Part shown: one piece after another, positions 28,881-36,408 of the stretch
How the letters are laid out: the number at the start of each line of letters is the position of its first letter
Numbering within the stretch: the stretch's first letter is position 1
From: a virus
Direction: 5' to 3' (one strand)
Virus record (IMG/VR): IMGVR_UViG_3300022539_000333
Span: 1 to 36,408 of that record
DNA length: 36,408 bases
Made by a program: the position numbers and the translations under genes
The notes under the pieces: model-generated
What the model saw: only the letters and a program-made list of their open reading frames with translations
The model's database searches: none
Told to the model about the DNA's origin: nothing

Positions 28881-29680
28881 TATAAAATTAGTTGGCTAAA
28901 ATCCGCCAAAGGATAAATAGGTATTGCGTTCGTCCCATCCGTAATGGATTCAAAATTAACTCCACCTGCACCGGCATTATCTGTTCTTGGAAATTTATTC
29001 CAACCCTCTGGCCTATAAGAGAATCGGAGTGTTATCGTCCATACAGGTATTCCCATATTTGTAAATTCCCTTTCTGGAGAGGGATTGCCACAAAGTAAAG
29101 TTTCGGCGAGAAATAATTTATTAAGCGGTCCAGAATATACCCATGCGTTATTAACACAGCCAATATGTGTCCAGATGGCGGTTGGCAAGTAAGGAGCCCT
29201 GTGTATCGTATAAATCCAGTCAAGTGTTCGCAAAATCCGGGCAGGTGCTTCTACATTCGCATCTTCAAGGGAGACCTTGGTGGCTCCAGTACCAAAATAT
29301 AAACCTTTTCGTCCCAGAGTAATAAATTCGGCTGAAGGTTCAATTCCTTCCGTAACATATATTGTGCCTACCTCCTCATATTCAGTGGTAGCGTAATGAA
29401 TAGTTACGAATGCCTTGGAATAATCCCCATTAGTATCAATGCCGCCATGAGGTTCTATTTCCGCTTTTTTGGCGTAAACGCCCCTAAGACGTTCACTTAC
29501 TGCATCATATTCGTGGGGCGGGTGCAAAATAGAACCTACCGTGAAACCTAACATCTCCCTGGCCAATGTTATACGGTCTGCATAGTCGCACTGAAATTTA
29601 TCTACGACCGATATGCCCTCCGGTGCAAATTCTTCCCTTGGATAACCGGGTACTCTATCATATGGTACTGTTATAGCCAT
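28880..29680 (-). CDS. putative tail-tip or baseplate protein, 266 aa
   Basis: A 266-aa protein directly downstream of the tape measure gene, where the distal tail or baseplate hub protein normally lies. It begins MAITVPYDRVPGYPREEFAP, is strand-rich with many aromatics (AIWTHIGCVNNAWVYSG, LRFSYRPEGWNKFPRT) and has no enzymatic motif. AAAAGGG precedes ATG 29680. The distal-tail assignment is positional only. Confidence 0.5.
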   Translation of the reverse strand: MAITVPYDRVPGYPREEFAPEGISVVDKFQCDYADRITLAREMLGFTVGSILHPPHEYDAVSERLRGVYAKKAEIEPHGGIDTNGDYSKAFVTIHYATTEYEEVGTIYVTEGIEPSAEFITLGRKGLYFGTGATKVSLEDANVEAPARILRTLDWIYTIHRAPYLPTAIWTHIGCVNNAWVYSGPLNKLFLAETLLCGNPSPEREFTNMGIPVWTITLRFSYRPEGWNKFPRTDNAGAGGVNFESITDGTNAIPIYPLADFSQLIL

Positions 29681-29704
29681 TACTATGGCCCTTTTGTACT
29701 TTCT

Positions 29705-31351
29705 CTATGCAGTTACAGTTCCTAATCCACGTGCTGCACCTTCAAATCTATTCATAACATCAATCATTCTTTTTTCTTTATCATTGAGTTTTCTTAATTC
29801 AAGAGTGGTTTTCTTCTGCTCGTCAAGTAAAGGATTTTTTACTACAAGACTCTCGCTCAATTTTCGCCACGCCTCCTTTATCCCGACAAAGCCAACTCTA
29901 TATTCAGGCTTTACCCCTGGTGCTCCCGGCACCCCCGGTGCTCCTGGTACTAACGCTTTTTCAAGAACATTTTTCTCTAATTTTTTATATTTCTCGGTGA
30001 TTGTGGCCACGTCCTTCCGCATCTCTTCGAATTTTGTTGTAATTACGTCCCTGACTTCTTCGGGCAGAAGATAAAAGGATTTTTTCAGGGCCACATCAAG
30101 GCTTTCTTTCAGCTTTGCAAGCAATGTGCTCCAAGGCGTTGTTTTGAATACAGGGAACTGTCTTTTATATATTCCCTCTTCAGCATACCGCCCCACTATC
30201 TCCCGTGCCTCCTTGCGAGCAATTGCTTTTTGTTCCGCTCTTGTTCGTCCTGTAATTTTTCTTATGCCCCATTCACGGGTATAAATTCGGGCATATTCTT
30301 TTCGATAATCACGCCATTTTGCCCATGCTCTTTCTGCTGCTACGAAAGCCCTGTTTTCAACTTCACTCCAGACTTTATCGAAGATTTTTACAATTGCCTG
30401 GCCCAACGCTTGCCACAAAGGCACAGTGGCAAGTAAAGCCGTTTTGATATTTGCCGTCCAGTCGGTGCTTAGCCACTTGATGAACTTCCAGAGAATGTCC
30501 TTAACAAATCGCAGCATCCTTTCGGTTTTCTCCGCCCATTCCGCAATGGCCATCTCATTTTCTTTTGACCATTTCTTAATGCTGTCGGCCATTCTTTTTA
30601 TACTTGGTAAAAAAGGAGCTCCAATATACTCTGCAACATCGCCCAAAGCATTTTTCATCTGTTTCAATTTACCAGCAGTAGTCTCAGCTTCTTTCTGGGC
30701 AAGTTTGAATCCCTCTGCGCAGAACTTTGTTAGTATTTTTAATTGTTCTGTAGCATCGGTGGTAGCCCTTAGAGCAGGAATGTATCTTCGCAGCATTGTA
30801 AATTCACCTTGTTTCGCAAGTGCAATATACATTGCCATTGACTTAATACCCATACCTGTTGCTGCTGCGAGACCAATTGACTGTTTAGCAGCCTCTTCCA
30901 ATTTATCTGCTGTGACTCCAAGACTCTTCATTGATTGCATCAGCATCAATATTTCTTCGTCCCCGTAGACCGTTACCTTTTGGATGCCAGCGGCAAATTC
31001 TTCGAACCTTTTCATTGTGGTATCCGAATATTCCCCCGCTATTTTCAACGCCCCCGCTAACATAAATACTGCCTTCTCTTGTTTTATCGCTGCGTAAGTG
31101 GCATAACCCATAAGAGCAGACAAGCCTATAAAAGCCTTTTTAGCGATGCTAAACATTTTGCGCACGACTGCAGTTACCACACCGACTGCTTTGGATATTA
31201 TGCCACCAGTAATTTTCAACATCCCGCTCATAATGCTACTCATTTTTCCAACGGCTTTGGATACTGTAGCCTTAGCCCTCGCCAGACTTCTCTTGAGCGG
31301 TTCTAATTTCCCTTTGATTTCTACGAATGCTTCAAATAATTTAACTGCCAT
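29705..31351 (-). CDS. tail tape measure protein
   Basis: A 548-aa protein that sets tail length inside the tube and may help DNA ejection. The start MAVKLFEAFVEIKG (ATG 31351, GGAAG upstream) overlaps the -1 frame of the assembly chaperone. A coiled-coil N-terminus (KLEPLKRSLARAKATVSKAV) is followed by hydrophobic helices near 50-95 (VGVVTAVVRKMFSIAKKAFI), then TMP-like segments (FEEFAAGIQKVTVYGDEEIL, AGKLKQMKNALGDVAEYIGA) and long helices. It is short for a siphophage tape measure, implying a short tail. A small collagen-like stretch (PGAPGVPGAPG) lies near residue 475. Confidence 0.88.
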   Translation of the reverse strand: MAVKLFEAFVEIKGKLEPLKRSLARAKATVSKAVGKMSSIMSGMLKITGGIISKAVGVVTAVVRKMFSIAKKAFIGLSALMGYATYAAIKQEKAVFMLAGALKIAGEYSDTTMKRFEEFAAGIQKVTVYGDEEILMLMQSMKSLGVTADKLEEAAKQSIGLAAATGMGIKSMAMYIALAKQGEFTMLRRYIPALRATTDATEQLKILTKFCAEGFKLAQKEAETTAGKLKQMKNALGDVAEYIGAPFLPSIKRMADSIKKWSKENEMAIAEWAEKTERMLRFVKDILWKFIKWLSTDWTANIKTALLATVPLWQALGQAIVKIFDKVWSEVENRAFVAAERAWAKWRDYRKEYARIYTREWGIRKITGRTRAEQKAIARKEAREIVGRYAEEGIYKRQFPVFKTTPWSTLLAKLKESLDVALKKSFYLLPEEVRDVITTKFEEMRKDVATITEKYKKLEKNVLEKALVPGAPGVPGAPGVKPEYRVGFVGIKEAWRKLSESLVVKNPLLDEQKKTTLELRKLNDKEKRMIDVMNRFEGAARGLGTVTA

Positions 31352-31591
31352 CTTTTTTACTTCCAAACATTCTCATCGCTGCTTTGTGAGCGGCTTCACC
31401 TGTTAAGGAGCGGGGTTCGGTAATATCCGACCCAAGCTCCAGTTTGAGTATGCTGCCAATTTCGTCCAGAAAAGAAACAAACTGTCGTAAAGTCAGATGC
31501 ATCGCTTCCTTAAAACTAAACCCGTAGAACCTACAAAGCAGTGCTATTGCTGTTATTTCGGAGATTTTCTTTTGGGGGTCAATTTTTTTTT
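31341..31591 (-). CDS. -1 frameshift extension of tail assembly chaperone (gpGT-like)
   Basis: An 80-residue reading frame without its own plausible start follows the A9 slip site in the -1 frame: IDPQKKISEITAIALLCRFY, then GFSFKEAMHLTLRQFVSFLD and a charged end. It stops at TAA 31343-31341, overlapping the tape measure ATG by 11 nt. Joined to the upstream chaperone at lysine 143 it gives a product of about 223 aa, as in the G/GT pair of lambda-like tails. The extension is expected to contact tape measure and tube subunits. Confidence 0.8.
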
Positions 31592-32011
31592 GACCTCGCC
31601 TTTTTTATCGCCCTTGGTTTCGGGGAACATTATTTCAAGAATGGCATCGGAATTACTTGGCGTCATTATATGTGTTGCGTCTTCCCTGCTGACTTCGGGG
31701 TATGCATATCTTAAACTTAAATAAACAAGATAAGAAAGTCCCTCTACCGTGCCTAATTGTTCTTCAAATTCTTCTTCGGATATGGAAGAATCCGTCAGTT
31801 TAAGTAGTTCCATTGGGTCGATGTCGCCTATCTTTTTGGCATCAGTCACAAGTCTTTCCCTGTGTTCTTGATTTGCTTTCTTCTTTTGTTCTATCAAATA
31901 ATTTTTGAATGCGGCAAGGTCAGCCATGTCAAGTTCGGTGAAAATAAATTTCTTGGAGCCAATTTCTACTGTTGCCTTTTTCCGCACAAAACCGCTCAAG
32001 TCCATGGACAT
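31553..32011 (-). CDS. tail assembly chaperone, short product (gpG-like)
   Basis: A 152-aa protein starting MSMDLSGFVRKKATVEIGSK (GGGAG 7 nt upstream of ATG 32011). Strands then helices (FIFTELDMADLAAFKNYLIE, LLKLTDSSISEEEFEEQLGT, EVSREDATHIMTPSNSDAIL) match the layout of siphophage chaperones, and the gene lies between tail tube and tape measure. The in-frame end (KKKLTPKRKSPK) is replaced in frameshifted product. It should keep tape measure soluble until the tube polymerises. Confidence 0.8.
   Translation of the reverse strand: MSMDLSGFVRKKATVEIGSKKFIFTELDMADLAAFKNYLIEQKKKANQEHRERLVTDAKKIGDIDPMELLKLTDSSISEEEFEEQLGTVEGLSYLVYLSLRYAYPEVSREDATHIMTPSNSDAILEIMFPETKGDKKGEVKKKLTPKRKSPK
31583..31591 (-). 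promoter_or_regulatory. A9 slippery site for programmed -1 frameshifting
   Basis: On the minus strand GTC AAA AAA AAA TTG: nine A residues spanning three lysine codons (141-143) allow tandem tRNA slippage by -1 into the 80-codon extension. Nothing closes the -1 frame before 31343. The exact slip position and any stimulatory structure are not resolved. Confidence 0.8.
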
Positions 32012-32014
32012 AAT

Positions 32015-32458
32015 TTAACTCCCTTTTGTCATTGTCGTTGTTATTGTTCCTGTAGCTTGAAAACTATAAGTAACAGTTTCTATTCCATCCTTATCCACCC
32101 CTAAATCAACTCCGGTACATATAGCACCTTTACCTGCTGCCCCAACTGTGCCAAAAACATATCCTTTGTCAGCATTAAGAGGTCCACGCAATAGTTCAAG
32201 CGCTCCTTCTTGACCTTCATCAATTTCTACATCTCCTGATAAATGACAAGTAACTGTAGCAGTACCACCTTTGAAACCTACTTCTCGCATCTTACCTGTG
32301 CTGGAACCATGCATTACTGTGCTTTCGGCTGTGCCAGCAATTAAATTAGCAGTCCATTCTATAACATTAGTAAGTGCTCCAAGAGCTGCTACAGTTCCAT
32401 CAGTATCAAGACCCCAAAAAGCATTAGCGGCTTTTCCATGATAATCAGATTCAGGCAT
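32015..32458 (-). CDS. tail tube-like protein B1, 147 aa
   Basis: A 147-aa beta-rich protein, second of the B type. Shared landmarks with the other three are an early HGK, GTAESTVMHGSSTGKMREVG, GTATVTCHLSGDVE, CTGVDLGVDKDGIETVTYSF and a threonine-rich end. The four paralogues form a block upstream of the chaperone, where the major tail protein belongs. B1 and B2 share the DGIETVTY and DVxIDEGxxG blocks. Tail tube or tube-end subunit. Confidence 0.78.
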   Translation of the reverse strand: MPESDYHGKAANAFWGLDTDGTVAALGALTNVIEWTANLIAGTAESTVMHGSSTGKMREVGFKGGTATVTCHLSGDVEIDEGQEGALELLRGPLNADKGYVFGTVGAAGKGAICTGVDLGVDKDGIETVTYSFQATGTITTTMTKGS

Positions 32459-32489
32459 AATTCTATCCTTTCAAATTCAAAGTTTATTT

Positions 32490-32870
32490 TTAATTATATT
32501 GCACTCCCGCTGCATCATCCATTTCGAACGAGTATGAAATTTTACCTATATCGTCCTTTGAAGCAGTTTCGGTGATGCCCGTACAAAGAGCATTAAAACT
32601 AAAATAATTTGTATCATCAATATAGAGTTCGAGTGACGCTTCAGAACCGATTTGTGCCACTGTGTCTCTGGTTTTTCTGGCATTACCATCGATAGTTGCA
32701 GTTGCATCGTCAAATCCCACTTCGAAAGCCTGCCAGAATCCTGAAGATTGCATAACAGTCGACTCTGCGACATCAGCCGAAGCAGATAAACTCCAACCAG
32801 TAACTGCCGTAATAGTACCAGCACCGCCTGTAAAAACAACCGTTGCCGTTTTTCCATGAAAGACAGCCAT
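32490..32870 (-). CDS. tail tube-like protein A1, 126 aa
   Basis: A 126-aa protein of the A type: MAVFHGKTATVVFTGG, AESTVMQSSGFW, FEVGFDDATATIDGNA and ITETASKDDIGKISYSFEMD. About half its residues match A2, and a looser pattern matches B1/B2, showing a common fold. AAGGAGG lies before ATG 32870. Probably a tail tube subunit that assembles with B-type partners or an alternate. Confidence 0.78.
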   Translation of the reverse strand: MAVFHGKTATVVFTGGAGTITAVTGWSLSASADVAESTVMQSSGFWQAFEVGFDDATATIDGNARKTRDTVAQIGSEASLELYIDDTNYFSFNALCTGITETASKDDIGKISYSFEMDDAAGVQYN

Positions 32871-32900
32871 AATAAGGCCTCCTTGTATTTTATAGTATTG

Positions 32901-33317
32901 TTACGGTGTCCCTTCTGTTACCGTGCCTGTTAAAGTACCAGTTAGCTGGAATGCGTATGTGACAGTTTCAATGCCATCTTTATCCACACCAATGTCTACT
33001 CCAGTGCAAATTGCACCATCGGCTCCAGTAGCAAGTCCTTTCATAGCGTCAGTAGCACCACGCAACAGTTGCAAATCTCCAACGTCACCTTCATCAATCG
33101 CTACATCTCCTGCTAAGTTGCAAGTAACTGTAGCAGTACCACCGACAAAACCGGCTTCTCTTGTTTTACCGGTATCAGAGGCATGCATCACTGTACTTTC
33201 AGCTGTAGCACAAACTAACGTATAGCTCCATTCGATAACGTTAACGAGAGCAGTGAACGTCCCACCATCCTTCCAGGTAGCCCATGAAGATTTACCGTGA
33301 TAAATATCTTCAGACAT
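32901..33317 (-). CDS. tail tube-like protein B2, 138 aa
   Basis: A 138-aa B-type paralogue: MSEDIYHGKSSWATWKDGG, CATAESTVMHASDTGKTREA, GTATVTCNLAGDVAIDEGD and CTGVDIGVDKDGIETVTYAF. Closest to B1. AAAGGAG precedes ATG 33317. It lies between A2 and A1, so the array alternates A-B-A-B in transcription order. Confidence 0.78.
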   Translation of the reverse strand: MSEDIYHGKSSWATWKDGGTFTALVNVIEWSYTLVCATAESTVMHASDTGKTREAGFVGGTATVTCNLAGDVAIDEGDVGDLQLLRGATDAMKGLATGADGAICTGVDIGVDKDGIETVTYAFQLTGTLTGTVTEGTP

Positions 33318-33338
33318 AATTCAGCTCTCCTTTAATTA

Positions 33339-33710
33339 TTAAGTATAACTGACGCCTGAAGCGTCATTCATTTCAAAAGAAAAACTTACTTTTCCGATAT
33401 CATCTTTGGAAGCCGTCTCGGTAATGCCTATACAAATTGCAGTGAAGCTAAAATAGTGAGAGGCATCAATATACAATTTGAGTGTTGCACTATTTCCAAT
33501 CAGGGAAGTATAGTCGACTTCAGTGCGAGCATTGCCTTCAACTGTTGCAGTTGCATCATCAAAACCAACTTCAAAGAGTTGAAACGTATCTCCCATATCA
33601 GTAGCTTCTGCTGTATCTCCTGAAGTAGTCAAGGACCATCCAAGTGTTGCTGGAATTGGTGTTAATCCAAGACCTTCAATTTTTGCAGTTTTCCCGTGGA
33701 AAACAGCCAT
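33339..33710 (-). CDS. tail tube-like protein A2, 123 aa
   Basis: A 123-aa A-type paralogue, first of the array: MAVFHGKTAKIEGLGLTPIP, FEVGFDDATATVEGNART and GITETASKDDIGKVSFSFEM match A1. AGGAG precedes ATG 33710. As the promoter-proximal copy after the tail terminator it could be the major tube protein, but all four are similar and their stoichiometry cannot be judged from sequence. Confidence 0.78.
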   Translation of the reverse strand: MAVFHGKTAKIEGLGLTPIPATLGWSLTTSGDTAEATDMGDTFQLFEVGFDDATATVEGNARTEVDYTSLIGNSATLKLYIDASHYFSFTAICIGITETASKDDIGKVSFSFEMNDASGVSYT

Positions 33711-33727
33711 GATAATTCTCCTAATAT

Positions 33728-34186
33728 CTAAATTGATAATAGCGCATATAAATTCCCGTAAAACTTTTCTATAGCTACCTCTCCTGTGTAATTTAATAGA
33801 CAGTGATAAGTAACGTTATATTGCCATACTTTTTCAATTTTAATAAGTAGTGCTGTATCACGCTTTAGTACAAGCGTCGTGTAATTATCAATTGTCAGTT
33901 CATAAAAATCGTAACCAGTTCCTTCAACAGTGATTCCTTTTAGGTACTCAAAAATATCACACGCTTCAGAAGACGAAGGCTCATCACTAAAAATATTAAA
34001 CTGTATCAGCGCATCTTCCAGAACACTATCACTATCAAAATCCTGTACATCGCTGACAAGTGAGAATACAATATATGGGAAAACAGCATTTGGCGGTGCT
34101 TCGGTATTGTACATATCAGTGACACTGCCGAATAAATCAGTGTCATCGGCAAATCTTGAATAAATTGATTCAAAAAGTGTTTTCAT
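33728..34186 (-). CDS. tail terminator/completion protein (DUF3168-like)
   Basis: A 152-aa protein between the gp10-like gene and the tail tube genes, the usual place of the tail terminator. MKTLFESIYSRFADDTDLFG then PPNAVFPYIVFSLVSDVQDF and a later WQYNVTYHCLLNY fit the layout of DUF3168/minor tail U-like proteins: a helix then a sheet with P-Y/F-I-V-F-S. It caps the tail tube and meets the head connector. The ATG overlaps the upstream stop. Confidence 0.7.
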   Translation of the reverse strand: MKTLFESIYSRFADDTDLFGSVTDMYNTEAPPNAVFPYIVFSLVSDVQDFDSDSVLEDALIQFNIFSDEPSSSEACDIFEYLKGITVEGTGYDFYELTIDNYTTLVLKRDTALLIKIEKVWQYNVTYHCLLNYTGEVAIEKFYGNLYALLSI

Positions 34187-35373
34187 TTGCCTTTGAACAA
34201 TTGTTTAATTCTTCTGACGTTAGCCAGCAATGCAGGCCTCAAAAAGGGCTTGCCTGCCCATTTACTTGTTCCCAATTCGACATAACTGTTATGTACTAAC
34301 ACGCCAGACACCATAAATGAATTTTCTCTTGCAATTGTAAAATCATATAATCGTGGTATGTTAATTTTGCCTCGTCGAATAACAGTATATTGCTCTATTT
34401 TAAGAATTGGTTTTTCGACAAACATATCCATATTTACAGTTGGCAATTCGCAATCAAGACGATTTAATGCTCCATGACAAGGCCTACATAAGGTAACAAG
34501 ATTTTCTTCAGTGTTATTCGTTTTATCCCAATTAAGATGATGCACTATCAAATCAATATCCTGATGACATTGTTGGCATAAAAAACCATCTCGCTCTAAT
34601 ATAATCCTTTTTAATCTCCCGTTAAATTCTCTTGGGTAAGGTTTCTTACAAGAACCATCTCGCCACTGAGGATTATTTTGTCCCCTACGTTTTTTACAAG
34701 TTTCTTCACTTAACGACCAAGACATTCCTGTGGTAAAATCGTGAGGACCAAATTTATGGCGGCAATCAGACGAACAATATTTGGGCGTGCGAAATTTAAG
34801 TTCATAGTTAAAAACCCAAAATTCCTCTCCACAAGGACAGATAAATTTGGTTTTGTTTGAATCATCTACAATTGCATTACGACTACGCTTGCCAAATACC
34901 TTATCGGTCTGAATAATATTTTTAGCTTTTTCCCACATTAAAGTATTACTACGTAAGATTAAGACCAAATGATTTTCTGTTACAATCAATGGCAATCTAC
35001 CCTTTCTTGTGACAATGGAAACCGCATTATAATTATTAGGCGAAAAGCGATATTTCGCTGTAATTTTGTGTGAGTTACCGTCTTTGGATAATACATTATC
35101 AAAAGCAAAGTTGCTTATAGCAGAGCTTGTTTTTTGTTCGGGAACATAAACATTCTGTCGACCAACTACACAGGCATACTCCACATTACTGCCAACCCTT
35201 GCTGTCCTGCCTTCAATGTCGTGAGTTATACTGCGTCTCAAAGTTGTGGTTTTGACGGGACACTTTTCTTTCGCCGACCTTTCGACCAGCAGTGTGGCTT
35301 TTGTTAAGCCCTGCTGGAAAAGCCTGTCAGCCTCATCAAGAACGTCTTTGGAATGGTCGATTATCTTGGCCAT
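34183..35373 (-). CDS. HK97 gp10-like tail protein interrupted by an HNH intein
   Basis: A 396-aa precursor. Exteins: residues 1-67 (VLDEADRLFQQGLTKATLLV ... RTARVGSNVEYA) and 363-396 (SYVELGTSKWAGKPFLRPAL). Joined, they make a 101-aa protein with VEYA-SYVELGT...KPFLRPAL, the conserved core of HK97 gp10-type head-tail or tail-completion proteins. The intein (68-362) splits this motif between alanine 67 and serine 363. Without splicing the protein should be inactive. Neighbours are the head-closure gene upstream (TAATG overlap) and tail terminator downstream. Confidence 0.9.
   Translation of the reverse strand: MAKIIDHSKDVLDEADRLFQQGLTKATLLVERSAKEKCPVKTTTLRRSITHDIEGRTARVGSNVEYACVVGRQNVYVPEQKTSSAISNFAFDNVLSKDGNSHKITAKYRFSPNNYNAVSIVTRKGRLPLIVTENHLVLILRSNTLMWEKAKNIIQTDKVFGKRSRNAIVDDSNKTKFICPCGEEFWVFNYELKFRTPKYCSSDCRHKFGPHDFTTGMSWSLSEETCKKRRGQNNPQWRDGSCKKPYPREFNGRLKRIILERDGFLCQQCHQDIDLIVHHLNWDKTNNTEENLVTLCRPCHGALNRLDCELPTVNMDMFVEKPILKIEQYTVIRRGKINIPRLYDFTIARENSFMVSGVLVHNSYVELGTSKWAGKPFLRPALLANVRRIKQLFKGK
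34288..35172 (-). other. intein with HNH homing endonuclease (295 aa)
   Basis: Within the gp10-like protein, residues 68-362. Block A starts at Cys68 (CVVGRQNVYV), block B is VTENHLVL (T132, H135), block F is RLYDFTIARENSFMVSG and block G ends LVHN with His361-Asn362, followed by Ser363 as +1 nucleophile: a complete class-1 splicing set. Inserted are a zinc finger (CPCG...CSSDC, 179-204), a NUMOD3-like SEETCKKRRGQNNPQW and an HNH nuclease (CQQC 266-269, HH 278-279, CRPCH 296-300). It should both splice and home into intein-free alleles. Confidence 0.92.
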
Positions 35374-35687
35374 TATTCAATCAGTTTAATATCTACAACC
35401 AAAAATCTGTTCAAATTGTCCACATTACTGACATCGACTATATCGTAGTCCTTGCCGCTATAAGTGATTATATCGTCTGTAGTTACATTAATGACTTTAC
35501 AAAACAGCTTTCCGTCCCTATAGTAAGTCACCTTGTCGAACATAATCTTCTCACTACCCTTGACCCAGTTGATTCGACAGGGCAAATCCTTGTGGAGTCT
35601 GGTTGTAGTTTCGGTCCAGCCGCCCATGCCGTCAGAGGCCCTGGTAATCCTCTTAACATCCACCTTGCTAATAAATAAATGCTCCAT
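35373..35687 (-). CDS. head closure / head-tail joining protein
   Basis: A 104-aa protein with alternating strands: MEHLFISKVDVKRITRASDG, then PCRINWVKGSEK and TYSGKDYDIVDVSNVDN. Length, beta content and position between connector and gp10-like genes match the SPP1 gp16/HK97 joining family that seals the connector pore after packaging. Start 2 nt after the connector stop. Confidence 0.72.
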   Translation of the reverse strand: MEHLFISKVDVKRITRASDGMGGWTETTTRLHKDLPCRINWVKGSEKIMFDKVTYYRDGKLFCKVINVTTDDIITYSGKDYDIVDVSNVDNLNRFLVVDIKLIE

Positions 35688-35689
35688 TT

Positions 35690-36408
35690 TTAGACTGCAC
35701 CCAGCATGAGCTTTCGCCTGATATAATTTAGAATTAGCTTATCAACTTTATCGATGCCGGTTAGTTGTTTCCCACCATCCGCCAGAGTATAACTGTAGTC
35801 TCCGAGTTTTTCGGACTTCAAGGCACTGCTATACTGCGAATATAACGTGGGGTCATTCTCCGCCTTGCAAAGAAGTATCGCTGCTTGTTTTATTGCTGCC
35901 GGACAGCTTGCCCAACCGTATGTTCCGGTTATCTGGATGTTCTTAAGCCCCTTGGCAAATATACCAAGCTCCGCCCCCATCAAGTAGTGCAGCTCTGCCA
36001 ACATAGCAAAACAAGCAGTGCCTGAAGTGAATGAGCCGCTATAATCACTGCTGTCCGTGCCATTCAAAGTAAAATTGTCTGCATCGGTTTTTGTAGTTAC
36101 ATATTCTCCATCTAAAGAGGGACTAATTCCTTTTACTAACACTAATCGTGCTGTCTCGCCTGTAATAAATCCGTGAGCGGTAAGATTGATTGAAACGGGG
36201 TTAGTACTGGAAAGAGTGATACCTTCAATTGCTTTACATTGAGCCGTAGCTACGGCAACCTGAAAAACCGCATTTTTATCGTAAGCATATAAACTGCTAC
36301 TCATAAGTACTCCGCTAATTGTAATTTCAGTTATGCTCAAAATGTCGGGAGTATAATTAAGAAACAGTCTATCTTTGCCGTTGCCATCGAATGTATCGGT
36401 AAAAGTTT
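35690..36408 (-). CDS. head-tail connector protein (gp6/gp15-like), start beyond right edge
   Basis: The frame is open from TAA 35692-35690 to the right window edge, so the gene is partial; the TTG/ATG codons near 36340 are internal. The visible N-terminal part reads FDGNGKDRLFLNYTPDILSI then TEITISGVLMSS, the pattern (TFDGxGxDxLFL...I.SI..VTI.G) of gp15/gp6-like connector adaptors. Residues about 55-110 after the window edge insert an Ig-like domain (LTAHGFITGETARLVLVKGI), and the C-terminus is helical (IKQAAILLCKAENDPTLYSQ). It binds the portal ring. Confidence 0.72.
   Translation of the reverse strand, partial: TFTDTFDGNGKDRLFLNYTPDILSITEITISGVLMSSSLYAYDKNAVFQVAVATAQCKAIEGITLSSTNPVSINLTAHGFITGETARLVLVKGISPSLDGEYVTTKTDADNFTLNGTDSSDYSGSFTSGTACFAMLAELHYLMGAELGIFAKGLKNIQITGTYGWASCPAAIKQAAILLCKAENDPTLYSQYSSALKSEKLGDYSYTLADGGKQLTGIDKVDKLILNYIRRKLMLGAV

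Overview
The window is almost entirely the genome of a temperate, long-tailed (siphovirus-like) double-stranded DNA phage. No ribosomal or housekeeping genes are present. The host is probably Gram-negative and possibly a planctomycete, judging only from the style of the prepilin-like and TPR cargo proteins and of the phage proteins; this is a weak inference. Gene spacing, AAGGAG-type ribosome binding sites and the use of TAA, TAG and TGA as stops fit the ordinary bacterial code.

Layout. (1) 1-4700, minus strand: terminase large subunit, a DUF5681-like candidate small subunit, beta-rich virion-type proteins and small unknowns. (2) 4850-22430, minus strand: the early or replication operon. It holds a RAMP-like unknown, a lipoprotein, a RusA resolvase, a replication-initiator-like protein, two amino-methyltransferases, a cytosine-5 methyltransferase overlapped by a second long reading frame, HNH endonucleases, a DUF5131 protein, a radical SAM protein, RecT, a YqaJ-type nuclease, a sigma-region-4-like regulator and many tiny zinc-finger or membrane proteins. 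Three related pseudoknotted RNA elements lie at 20284-21003. (3) 22465-25351, plus strand: tyrosine integrase, then an AT-rich cargo block with its own promoter (membrane protein, prepilin-like protein, TPR protein). (4) 25341-36408, minus strand: the late tail operon, read from right to left. It runs from head-tail connector, head closure, gp10-like protein with an intein, tail terminator and four alternating tail-tube paralogues to a tail assembly chaperone with a -1 frameshift, the tape measure, tail-tip and fibre proteins, and a holin-like protein.

The integrase lies between the early and tail blocks. Terminase runs off the left edge towards where portal and capsid should be, and the right edge opens inside a head-tail connector. 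This is the order expected of a circular or circularly permuted phage genome cut between terminase and connector, with portal, protease and capsid genes outside the window.

The most unusual features are: the HNH-bearing intein in a gp10-like tail gene; the near-complete overlap of a C5 methyltransferase frame (broken by one amber codon) with an intact 400-codon frame; two methyltransferase genes bounded by the same 36-nt and 49-nt direct repeats; three leader RNAs and other intergenic elements with interleaved (pseudoknot) inverted repeats; a homing endonuclease grafted onto a DUF5131 start; and A-B-A-B tail-tube paralogues.
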